Positions 48,123 through 57,395 of a DNA stretch of 64,000 nucleotides are shown piece by piece. The notes beneath the pieces are model-generated. The model worked only from the letters and a program-made list of their open reading frames with translations, searched no databases and was not told the DNA's origin. This stretch comes from Zopfochytrium polystomum (taxonomy: Eukaryota; Chytridiomycota; Chytridiomycetes; Chytridiales; Chytridiaceae), in the NCBI GenBank assembly GCA_025765615.1, contig JAIVFJ010000006.1, positions 62,001-126,000 on the forward strand, in the 5' to 3' direction. Position 1 is the stretch's first letter; every line of letters begins with the position of its first letter. A program made the position numbers and the translations under genes.

Positions 48123-48873
48123 TTAAAGAATGTAGTAAGCCGACAGAGCCCATGTGCCCCCGCAGTTCTTGGAAGAGTCCCCCGAGCAAGCCATGTCGCA
48201 GGTGGATCCGGGGAACACCTGACCGCCCGGCAGCGATACGGCGCAGTAGCACTGACCGCCGTACTCGATGCCGGCGAACCGCGCGTTGTGCTGTTCGAAG
48301 CAAATGTTCTGGCACGCCGCGGGAATGACGACGTTTCCGGCGCTGATGGGGAACACCCTGGAGTCGCTGTCGGCGAGGCAGCCCCAGTAGGTCCAGACTG
48401 GCGTGAGGATCGTGCGGGTGAGGGCGTAGACGCCGCCGCAGATCTGCGACGGGTTGGAGCTGCAGGCCATGTTGCATTGCGGGGTCGGCGCGCCGGGAAC
48501 GGTGGGTACCACTGCCTCGTTGTGGGGGTCGCCGCAGTAGCATTGGCCGCCGTATTCGGTGCCGGAAATGAGATGCCCGGCGTCCCAGCACTTTTGGACG
48601 CAGCCGTCGTTGTCGAAGCCGTCGCCCTGGTAGTACGGAAGAACGCGGACGTCGTGATCGAAAATGCAGCTTTGAGTACGCGTGTAGCTTCCCAAAGAGC
48701 CTTTGAAGGTTGAGCGGATATGGTTTAGCGAGAAGAATTTAAATGATATAACGAAGAATCGGGGCACGTCGCTGTAGGAAAGTGCACGAACCAACAGGTA
48801 TCACCGAAGGATTTAACTGGGCCAGAGCCGACGAAACAGTCAGAGAGAGAAGGGTGGCGGCAATAAGGAGCAT
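48123..48873 (-). CDS. Secreted protein with two WSC domains
   Basis: Exons 48873-48792 and 48700-48123 (219 residues). Exon 1 is a signal peptide, MLLIAATLLSLTVSSALAQ. The phase-1 splice joins NPSVIPVG to SLGSYTRTQSC. Two WSC carbohydrate-binding domains follow. The first runs from about 32 to 120 with NDGCVQKCWDAGHLISGTEY, GGQCYCGD and CSSNPSQICGG; the second from about 127 to the end with IPAACQNICFEQHNARFAGI, EYGGQCYC and CSGDSSKNCGG. Cysteines are in the usual eight-Cys spacing. It lacks a transmembrane segment or enzymatic partner domain, so it is likely a secreted or wall-bound glycan-binding protein. A (GA)n tract lies just upstream. Confidence 0.9.
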
Positions 48874-48987
48874 TTTTCTGGTAGACGGGTTGAAGTCTCG
48901 TGAATGGTTTGGGGTTTCTGAAGGATGGTCACTGAATCTACCCGGCGTTTAAATATTGCTGCAGGGAAATGTTATGGGAAAGCTGAG

Positions 48988-49002
48988 AGGGAGAGAGAGA
49001 GA

Positions 49003-49093
<91 letters not shown>

Positions 49094-49118
49094 TGTGTGG
49101 AGAGAGAGAGAGAGAGAG
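48988..49118 (+). repeat. (GA)n microsatellite upstream of the WSC gene
   Basis: Starts about 115 bp from the ATG; interrupted at 49092-49099. Confidence 0.9.
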
Positions 49119-50387
49119 CTGGGTATGTGTGTGTGTGTGCTGTTGCCTGCGCAAACCCGGAGGTTTGTGCTTGCAAACTTTTCTCTTTTTTTGCACCCAC
49201 CCTGACAGTTATGGTCACCGGCAGCAGAAAGGCGAATCCCGAGGGGCGGCGGGATGGTCTCGGGACGGAGAGACACCAAAAGAAACAAAGAAAAGGTTTT
49301 GCCTCTTTTTTGGCACTGCTTGGTATCCAAGAAGTATCCGAGCTGTGTGGGCTCAATTGCCTCAGGGACAGCCAAAGAAGCATTTTGCTCGTTTGTCCCT
49401 TTTGGTCGGCGATCCGCGTCCGTTCCATTCTGGCGACCCTCGCGCCCGAGCAAAAATCCAGTCCCCAAATCGGGACTGCAGCAAGCAGCGTTTAGTCCCT
49501 TTGTGCGGCAGATATTTCCATACATATGTCGGGAAAGACACTTCCAAAAAGTTTTAGCTCGGCCGCAATCTTTCAAACCCAAAAACAGAGATTATTCGCA
49601 TTCACCGGCCGTTGTGTCCACCAATCGGGAAATGACGTCGACTGTGCACGTGACACAACTCACTTTCCTGAGCGTTCTTTACACACTCACTTGGATATGG
49701 TTTTGCCGAAACAAAGAAAATTTTTATTGCGCTTTCTTCTTTAGTTATGAAACAAAAGTTGCATTTTTTCAGAAGGTTTTCGGTTTTGGGACAGGCAGAT
49801 CGAGGCTGCGTCGTGCGACGCAACGAAGTTGGATCGAAAAATTCTTATTGTTGGTGGCTTGTGACTTGCAGGAAAAACAAAGGAAATTCCATTACACGTG
49901 AACGGAGTGTAACGACGCAAAAAGATTACATCAAACGGTGGTGGTAAAGGAATTGGGAGAGTTTGGGAGTAAATTTGGCCCAAGTAATGCAAGGGCGTTG
50001 TGTCCACGTTCTGTAAGAGGAAGCTTTTTAACAAAGTCGACACTAATCGTGTGCCACAGGTGAGGCACGATGTTGTGAGGATGAAGACGACCCAATCGTT
50101 GAAGACATTTGATACAGTTACACTGACAAGTATCAAACGTCTGTACATATTGCTGAATATTGGAGTGGAGCTGTGGCCAGTGAAAAGTCTGAATGACTCA
50201 TTCAGCTGTGCGCTCCCAACTTCTGTGAATTGTCTTGTCGTGGGCAGCTGTGATCAGCAAAGGCCAGATGGATGCAGGTGCGTACAGTTGTAAGACAGTA
50301 GCGGTGCAAAAGTAGAGAAGTCTCGGAGGTGGATGGAGGCAGTGTGGGGGATTGGCAAGTTGAACCAGTGACTTGACAATTGTGAGG
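49119..50387. other. Low-GC spacer, no gene recognised
   Basis: Frames at 49254-49901 and 50000-50293 (+) have no recognisable domain. Composition drops to that of the transposon islands from about 49500. Confidence 0.45.
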
Positions 50388-51091
50388 TGTAAACAGTCTA
50401 CTCTGAGTGAGTGAGTGGAAGGAGTGAATGAAGTGGAGATGTGTGTTTGTGGGTGGTCCTTGTCCCCAACTTGGAGAGAAAGAGAAAAACTCTGTTATGA
50501 ATTATTGATACATAAAGATGATATGCATGCTGTAATAATCGCTAGGCAAGCATGACTGGCACAGGGTAGGAACCTCTCCATATTATCTGCTTGAGCAGAG
50601 GAGGAGGAAAACTGTTGACACTGAGTTTCTGTTCCACTTAATACTTGGGGTATTTGTCAACAGCGCAAGCCAGCACCCAGGTCTGCATTGGCGGTGGCTC
50701 GTTCTCCCATGGGCATTGTGAGAACGATAACTATGAGATCCTCTACATCTCTGAAGGCTCATCCCATAGTCTAGTGGATATGTGGGGAAAGGACAAGTCA
50801 TCAATGATGGGGAACTCCTGGTTCTAAGGGCCAGTACCCTGGTGTTGGTGTTAATACTACTCTCTATGTATGCTTTGAAAGCACAGATATACCAATCAAT
50901 AACTGTCATGAGTCATAGCTGACTCATGAGTGCCATAACAGCCATGGACAAACATACAGAGACAAGTCTCCACATGAATGAATCATGGGTGCCATAGGCA
51001 TGAGATGACAGGGTTAAGCCCTGGAGCGCCCATACAGGACGGGATGGTATCCGACATACCAACTTGATGTGGAAGATGAGACAGGCTTGAC

Positions 51092-51589
51092 TTGAAGAGG
51101 GAAGAACCTGATGGTGAAGTTGTGCTCAAAAGAGGGGTGCAATGGCAGATTACTGTAAGTAACAAAGAAAGCTTGGCCCACTCTGCACTAGCCTCTCTAA
51201 GTTCTCATCTCAGTAGACCCAACCCAACTTGGTCTTCACACACTCTTGCTTTGGGAAGGGGGCACTCACACAGCTTGGCCTACTCTGCACTTGCCTGGGG
51301 GAATGCTACCTCTACTTGCTTGGTCTGGGGGCTCTGGCCAAAGAGGACTTCCAATCCACCCTGCTTGGCCTACTCTGCACTTGCCAGGGGGATCTCCTAC
51401 ACCAAAAGAGGACTCCATCTTCCCTGCTTGGCCCACTCTGCACTTTGCCAGGGAAGGTCTCCTATCCACCACACACATGGTCTTTTGGGGAGGCACTCAC
51501 CTTACAACACCCTGAAAGGAGATATGAGGGACGCAACTAGTCAAACAGGGGCTGCCCAAGGGGGAGTCTTATTGATTGTTTTGAGTTGA
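51092..51589 (+). CDS. Repeat ORF within the nested element, function unknown
   Basis: 165-codon frame with four copies of an [S/C]LA[H/Y]SAL heptad: SLAHSALASLS, SLAYSALAWGN, CLAYSALARGI, CLAHSALCQGR. They come from an imperfect DNA repeat (gcttggccyactctgcact) at 51171, 51273, 51363 and 51426, spaced 102, 90 and 63 bp. Coding status is uncertain: the frame may be a by-product of the minisatellite. No known domain. Confidence 0.3.
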   Translation: MKREEPDGEVVLKRGVQWQITVSNKESLAHSALASLSSHLSRPNPTWSSHTLALGRGHSHSLAYSALAWGNATSTCLVWGLWPKRTSNPPCLAYSALARGISYTKRGLHLPCLAHSALCQGRSPIHHTHGLLGRHSPYNTLKGDMRDATSQTGAAQGGVLLIVLS

Positions 51590-51901
51590 GAGTTATTATT
51601 GAAGAGAAGAAGGGGGGAAAGGGGTAGTATTTATGGGGATCAGAGAGAGAAAGAAAGAAGGAGGAAGAAAAAGAAGAAAAAGACAAAAGATAGTAAAAAG
51701 GAGAAAATGAAAGAAAAGAACAATTTGTAAGAATGAATCATCTTTCAGCCACACCCCCCTCCACCCAGTGTCTCTCCTGCCTCATATTTGAGATGGGCTG
51801 AAATTGAGGGCTGGGAGGCCACATCAGTGCAGGGACAGAGGCTTGAAAGGTGGGAAAAGGGGAAAATAAGAGAAAATGAGTAAAAATAAGAAGAAATAAA
51901 G

Positions 51902-51944
51902 GGTGTGCTCCTTGTGCTTAGGCCCATTCAGCACAAGGAACACC
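51902..51944. repeat. Imperfect inverted repeat
   Basis: ggtgtgctccttgtgct against agcacaaggaacacc, with about 10 bases between the arms; within the nested element. Confidence 0.6.
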
Positions 51945-52299
51945 AGATGCTCTTTTTGATGCGGGGCATCAGCACTGAGTTACTTTTGAAAGTAAGAATA
52001 AGTATTCAAACATAGGAATAGAGTGGTTGTTTGTGATTGATGGGGGGGCCACTATACGTAAAGGTAAAACCAATGAACTAGTCAAGGAAGAGCTTTTAAA
52101 GAGACCTCAATAGCTCAATGGCCCATGAGATTAGGAATCTATATAACTGACAGTCACAATAGGTTTGGGTATGTCTTGTGCCTCTTGCTGCTAACCAGTC
52201 AGTTCCGCCTAACATGAGGTACTCAACAAATCCAGAGTGATTGAACGGGTGACTGAGATATCAAAGAGGGTAAAGGAATCTTTGCAAGTCTGTGTTAAG

Positions 52300-52681
52300 A
52301 CCTACTAGGCGTGGCAGTGTCAGCAATAGGATTCCACTTTCCAGGGAACTCCCACTCGATTTCGAAGTCAAAAGATTCGATGTGTTCCAACCAATGTAGC
52401 TTCTCCAGATGAGCAAGCACTTGTTTGACAGAAAGGAAGACACGCTTGTTGTCAGGAGTCCATGTGAACGGCGTAGCCTTTGTAATGGCCTCGCCTCAGT
52501 GAAGTAAATCCGACAGCAGCAAGAGGATTTTAGCACGATTTGGGATGAAGCAATGCAAGGTGTTTGAAAGTCCAAGAAACGCATGCGGGTCAGCAAGAAG
52601 AATGGAATGATCAACACCACAAGGCGGTGGTGTACCCTCAAAGGTTGAGAAGATTTCAGGAAACTCTTCAACAAGGCTCAT
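52300..52681 (-). pseudogene. Ty3/gypsy pol fragment (RT thumb to RNase H), internally deleted
   Basis: The minus frame reads HAFLGLSNTLHCFIPN (FLGLxNYYRRFIPN of gypsy RT), AKILLLLSDLLH, a stop, then KATPFTWTPDNKRVFLSVKQ, and finally ESFDFEIEWEFPGKWN then PIADTATPSR (the FxIxYxPGKxNxxADALSR end of RNase H). RNase H catalytic residues are missing by deletion, so it is inactive. Confidence 0.8.
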
Positions 52682-53166
52682 ACTCTTGGGTCAAGTTTCT
52701 CAAGAGCCGCTTTATCTGTGGTATCGGAGTCCTGAGTGGTGCACTTGTAGTCTGGCAGTGCATCAGTGGCAGATGCTGTGACGTTGTTGGCGGAAAATTC
52801 GCTGAGGGTTGTCTGGCATCGTTGAAATCTTTCAATTTTTTTCGCTTGCAGCAGAGATCCAAAGGCACTACTGATGCTGCTCTTCCCTCGATTTCTGGAT
52901 TATTTGGCTGCTGTGGCAGCGACTTCGTTGCTGCCAAAGCAGGTTGAATTCGTGTGTGAGGATTCGCGTCGATGTTGTTTCCTTTTTGTGTTTCTCGGTT
53001 TTCGTGATTTTTTTTTTCCCTTTTCTTTTTTTTCTCTCTTTCACCTTTCTGGCCGCTCGCCGCCGCCGTTTTACCCGTTCAGTGGACTTGCGGCCTCCGG
53101 CTGCTCGCCGCCGCCATCACGAAAATTGGATCTCCCACTTTTGGACAATTCAGCCGACTTAGAGAA

Positions 53167-53224
<58 letters not shown>

Positions 53225-53465
53225 TCTCTCTCTCTCTGTCTGTCTCTCGCTCGCTCTCTCTCGCTTAATTTTCTTGGTTTCAATCTAATTCAGGATAGCG
53301 ACGTCACAAGGACATATTATTGACACTTTGCGCTGCCCTACATATTTATTTAGTCTGTTCTTTTCAGAGGCGAGAGAGCTTGGACGTTTATCACGCTTCC
53401 AACGTTTATTATTTTCACCGCCCAAACTCCTCTTCCCAAACGCCCGCCCCCCACCCAACCGGATG
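52682..53465. other. Spacer with (CT)n microsatellite
   Basis: (CT)n at about 53171-53260. No gene seen; end of the transposon island. Confidence 0.5.
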
Positions 53466-53847
53466 TCACTCGTCGGCCGATGCCTGCTGGAGCTGTATTA
53501 TGGATGAATGCGAGGGCGGGGGGGTTAGGCGGCAGCAGTGTCCCAATCGGCCCATTCGAAGAAACTCCCATGATTTCAAAAGAACCTGAGCACCCCCTCT
53601 GTCCCTCTCGGAATCTCACCTGCGCCGCCTCCTCCCTCTCTTCGTCCGAGACTGCCTCCTTGTCCAGCTTTTCCAGTTTCGGCAAGCGCTTGATGACTTC
53701 GAGCCGGTAGTTGGGTATTTGTTCGACAGGGTTTTCTGGGAAATGGGGGTTGTGGGGGCGGTGTTAAGGGGGAGAAGTAGAGCAGGGTTTGAAAAACGAA
53801 CAAAAACGAAGAAATGGAGAGAAAAATAATGCACGACGAACCAAGAC

Positions 53848-53892
<45 letters not shown>

Positions 53893-55362
53893 AGGTTCAG
53901 CGGGAGTGGACAGTTCTCCCAATCCGTCCATCGTGCCGTACGACCTTCCCCCTCCTCAGGGGCTATCCCAGCAAAGGTCCATGGGCTCACCTGACAGAAC
54001 GAGAGTCTTGAGACAGGGCAGCGCAGCAAGCTTTTCAACCTCGTCGATGCTTTCGACAGCATTGTTTCTGGATTAAGTGACGAGAAGAGAAAAAAAATAT
54101 GCCGGCCAGTCAAAAAAAAAAATTAAAAAATAAAAAATTCGTGAGCAGCTAGAAAAAGTCCTACCCGCCCAACACCTGCGACTCTTTTTTTTTTTTTTTT
54201 TTCTTTCTTCGATCCCCACCCTCCTCCCACCCGCGCAATCACTTTTACCTCAAATTCAGGTAGTGCAGCGCCTTGAGGCTCTCGTTGAACCCGGACAGCG
54301 AGTTGATCTGGTTTTCACGGAGGTGGAGGATCTGGAGGTTTGGCGTGTCTTCGAGTTCGATGGCGGTCAGCTTGTTTGCGGCCTGGAGGTTTGTGTTTTT
54401 TTGTTTTTGTTTTTCCCGTGTGAGCCAAGTAAGAATCCTAGGGAAGAGAATGGGGGTGTGTGTTTGTTTCCGCACCAAGTACAGCTTCTGCAGCTTCCTC
54501 GCGTTGATGCCGCGTGTGTGCTCGATGCGGTTGCCTCGGGCCTCGAGGTGGAGGAGCTCGCCGAATTCTTGGAGCTTGAGTGACGAAAGGAGGTTGTCTT
54601 GTTTGTTTGTGATTTTTTTTTTTTTTTTTTTTTTTGAGAATTCGCGCGAGATGCCCAATTACCCCTACCCCCTTGCAAACCTCACCGTTCACGTTCAACC
54701 ACGCGACCATGGGCCAGTTGGCCACGTCGACCGAGACGAGCCTGTTCTTTGCAAAGTTGACCTGCTGCAGGTACTTGCGGCGGTCGAGCGACGCCGGGAT
54801 GCGGCGCAGGCGGTTGGAGTGGAAGTCGATGGCGAGCAGGTACTCCATGAACGCGAGCGCGTCGATGGAGGTGATGGCGTTGTCGGACATGTCCTTTTTT
54901 GTGAGAAGGTGTTTGTTGAGCATACCCCCAAACAAATGCCCCACCAACAACTAAAAAAAAAAAAAAAAAAAACACAGAGCACACACAACCCACCAAAAAC
55001 CGCAAATGCACAAACCCTTCGAGCAGATCAATGTTGCCAATGTTCCTGCCGCGCACCTCGAGGCGCGTGTAGGCGAAGCTGAGGCCGTTGCCGGTGCGCG
55101 CGAGGACGGAGAGGTGCTGGGCGACGACGTCGGGCGTCAGCGGCACGCCGGGCGGCGTCGTCGGCTTGGTCGGGTCGTTTTCGACGTCCGAGTCGCCGCC
55201 GTTGACGCCGCCGCCGTCGACGACCGCTGCAGCCGCCGCTGCTGCGGGGTCCGGGTCGTCGGCAGCGGCGGCGGGGTCGGTGGGGTCGGCGGGCGCGGCG
55301 TCTGCGTCGTCACCGCCGTCGTCGGCCGGGCGGATATCGTCGGCAAAGTCTTCGTCTGCCAT
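53466..55362 (-). CDS. lrrc23: LRRC23-type leucine-rich repeat protein of flagellar radial spokes
   Basis: Seven exons: 55362-54994, 54893-54681, 54574-54476, 54382-54249, 54067-53991, 53735-53620, 53492-53466 (344 residues; human LRRC23 is about the same length). After an acidic Asp/Ala-rich N-terminus come LTPDVVAQHLSVLARTGNGL and SFAYTRLEVRGRNIGNI, LLEGFVHLRFLDMSDNAI, LLAIDFHSNRL, YLQQVNFAKNRL, LLHLEARGNRIEHTRGINA, LQKLYLAANKLTAIE, LQILHLRENQINSLSGF, LHYLNLRNNAVESIDEVE, then the LRR cap ENPVEQIPNYRLEVIKRLPK and LEKLDKEAVSDEEREEA. This motif order is specific to LRRC23, a radial-spoke head component of motile axonemes, and marks the organism as flagellated. The final exon codes only eight residues; it closes in frame but is the least certain. 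Confidence 0.92.
53848..53890 (+). repeat. Poly-A tract (about 43 nt) in an LRRC23 intron
   Basis: Poly-T in gene sense within the intron 53736-53990; three other introns of this gene also hold A/T homopolymers (54181-54202, 54610-54634, 54952-54972). Confidence 0.9.
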
Positions 55363-56176
55363 AATGCCCCTGCGCGGTAAGGGGGGTACGAGATGTCTCA
55401 GTTCATCTGCGCCCCGGCCCCCCGCTGAAGAGTCGTCGTGCTACGCTTACCACTGTGGTGCTCCTGCAGCAGCGTAGTTTTATTTTCAAACTTTGCGTTG
55501 TTTTTTTTTTAAAATTTCTTTTTGCGGGGTCTGTCAAGACAATTTCGTCCATTCTTGAGCACCATCCTTTGCCGCTGGCAGAAGGGACCAAAAGTACTTT
55601 ATTTGGGGAGGGGGAGGGCGCAACCACCGAGACGTGGTCAAAGGAGAGGCGGTGGGGCAAAGAACAAATGGAGTCTTTTTTTCGGTGATCGTTTACGAGG
55701 ACGTGCGGAGGGGCGGCCGGATAGCAAGATGAGGAGGATAGGCGGCAGAGACTGCCTGTCGGAAGGTCCGGGAAACACGTCCGCCCAGACTAACGTCAAT
55801 CAAGGGGTTGGGTTGGTGCCAGCCGCCGCGGAACAGAAGAGAAGAAAGAAGGTGGTGATGACAGGGGGAAACCACAAATTCAGCACTACACATGAGCAGG
55901 CGGGCGGCGGCGGCTCGGCACTGGGAACATATTTCAAGCTTACTTAGGAGGTGAGGCTGGGGGCAAGGTAGGTGGTGGGATCGATAGGATCTGCGGTTTA
56001 CCAAAGAAACCGAGACTCGAAAAAAAAAGAAAGAAAAAAAAAACGCAAACGGCGACATAATAATGATCATAGTAAAAATGGGTGGGAGTGTTGGTGGGGA
56101 GGGAAGAGTGAGAAATGAAAAGTAGCTTATGTCTGGGGGCGTGGCGTTGGAATCAATAAAAAAAACCCCCCCGCCC
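55363..56176. other. Spacer, no gene recognised
   Basis: Short frames in both strands without recognisable motifs; includes the LRRC23 promoter side. Confidence 0.5.
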
Positions 56177-56714
56177 TCAGTGTCCAAACAGCACAAAGGC
56201 ACCAGCGACTGCCGCGCCCACGAAAGCGGCAGCACCGACACCCGCGTTCCCGCGCGCGGGGGGGGGCGGCGGCTGCGGACCTTGACGACGACGTCGACGC
56301 CACGGAGGCGGAGGTGGCGTTGCTGTTGGATGACGACGACGACAGCGACGACGCCGACGCAGACGACGAGGACGCCGGTTTCGGGGAGAACGGGCTGAAT
56401 GGGAGGGTGATGGTAGCGGAGGACGACTGCGACGCCGAGGGGGAGTCTGTCGCGGTGGCGGTCGCGGTTGCGGAAGACGAGTCGATGGGGTCCGGGGTTT
56501 GGGTGGGGCACGAGCAGGAGACGGTGTCGGGGCCGACGGCGAGGGCGACGACGACCGCGGCCGGGGCCTGGACGGGGCACATGATTGCGGGGCAGATGGG
56601 GGTGGACGACAGCTGCGGGGCCGGGGCGGGAGACGCGGATGCGTGCGGCAGCGGCGGCGAGAGCATCGTGCCGGCCACGGCGGCGGCGACGGCGAGAAAG
56701 GCGCTGGCGAGCAT
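56177..56714 (-). CDS. Secreted Ser/Ala-rich protein, probably GPI-anchored, frameshifted
   Basis: ATG at 56714: signal peptide MLASAFLAVAAAVAGTML, a short Cys-containing part (CPAIMCPVQAP, SCSCPTQTP), then a Ser/Thr/Ala-rich stalk. The frame that ends at 56177 supplies GNAGVGAAAFVGAAVAGAFV and a final LFGH, the hydrophobic tail expected for a GPI signal. The two frames are offset by one base; they meet at a run of nine G (56258-56266, C in gene sense). The total span of 538 bases is one more than a multiple of three. So this is either an assembly error or a real frameshift. About 178 residues if read through. No enzymatic domain; likely a wall or surface protein. Confidence 0.6.
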
Positions 56715-56783
56715 GTGTTGTTGTGAGGCCAGTGTGACGGAAAGAAAGGTGCGTTGATTGGCTTCGAGTGTGGAGATAGCGAC

Positions 56784-56829
<46 letters not shown>

Positions 56830-57181
56830 TAAGAGAGAGAGACAGAGAGAGAGAGAGACAGAGAGAGAGAGTCAAAGTGAGAGACAGACAGACAGACAGC
56901 AATGCAACCCGCCAATGGTTGCCGAATTGGGCAAATCCACGAGTCATCGCACCACACCGACACGCTCCCTCGGAATCAAACACTGGCTCCGGGGGGGGTG
57001 GGAAGGCGCGCCCATTATCCGTCCTTTCACGCGAGCACAAGCACAAGCACACACGCACACAGGGACAAGCAGCGACCTCTATCCGGCTCAGGCAGCAAAC
57101 GGCGGCGGCGGGGTAAACAACACACACAAGAGCAAAAACCATGGGGGGGAGGGGGGGGGAGGAACGACCAAGAGGGAAACA

Positions 57182-57212
<31 letters not shown>

Positions 57213-57395
57213 TGCAAACATGGACCACAGAGAAGAGCCAAGAGTAAAGAGAAGAGGGGGGAAAACGAAAAAAGTAAAAACCCCGCTTGGTGGGCCTCCC
57301 ATCGAGAACCCTCGAACCCGGCTTCACGCTGCACAGCATCGTCCTTCGGCAAAGAAAATGAAAAAAAGTTGGGGGAAAAAAAAACAAAAGAGCAA
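56715..57395. repeat. Spacer with (GA)n and poly-A
   Basis: (GA)n at 56788-56890 just upstream of the secreted-protein ATG, and a poly-A run at 57181-57209. No gene seen. Confidence 0.7.

Larger units (their letters stand above)
50732..52142. mobile_element. 1.4-kb nested element of unknown class
   Basis: Bounded by the ATAAC duplication within the LTR. No clear terminal inverted repeats (ends read tatgagatcc and aggaatctat). It holds a minisatellite-like ORF, a hairpin at 51902-51944, GA-rich sequence near 51640-51720, and no recognised transposase. Probably non-autonomous. Confidence 0.65.
50388..52214 (+). mobile_element. Solo LTR (copy B) split by a nested insertion
   Basis: The LTR pieces are 50388-50731 and 52148-52214 (411 bp together, against 405 bp for copy A). 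It starts TGTAAACAG and ends CCTAACA. The flanks carry a perfect 5-bp target duplication, TGAGG at 50383-50387 and at 52215-52219. Inside, ATAAC occurs at 50727-50731 and again at 52143-52147, marking a second insertion. Confidence 0.88.

Noticed and set aside
52105..52147. tRNA-like stretch with an A-box-like TAGCTCAATGG
   Set aside because: No B box, weak D-stem and no cloverleaf; it lies at the end of the nested insertion.
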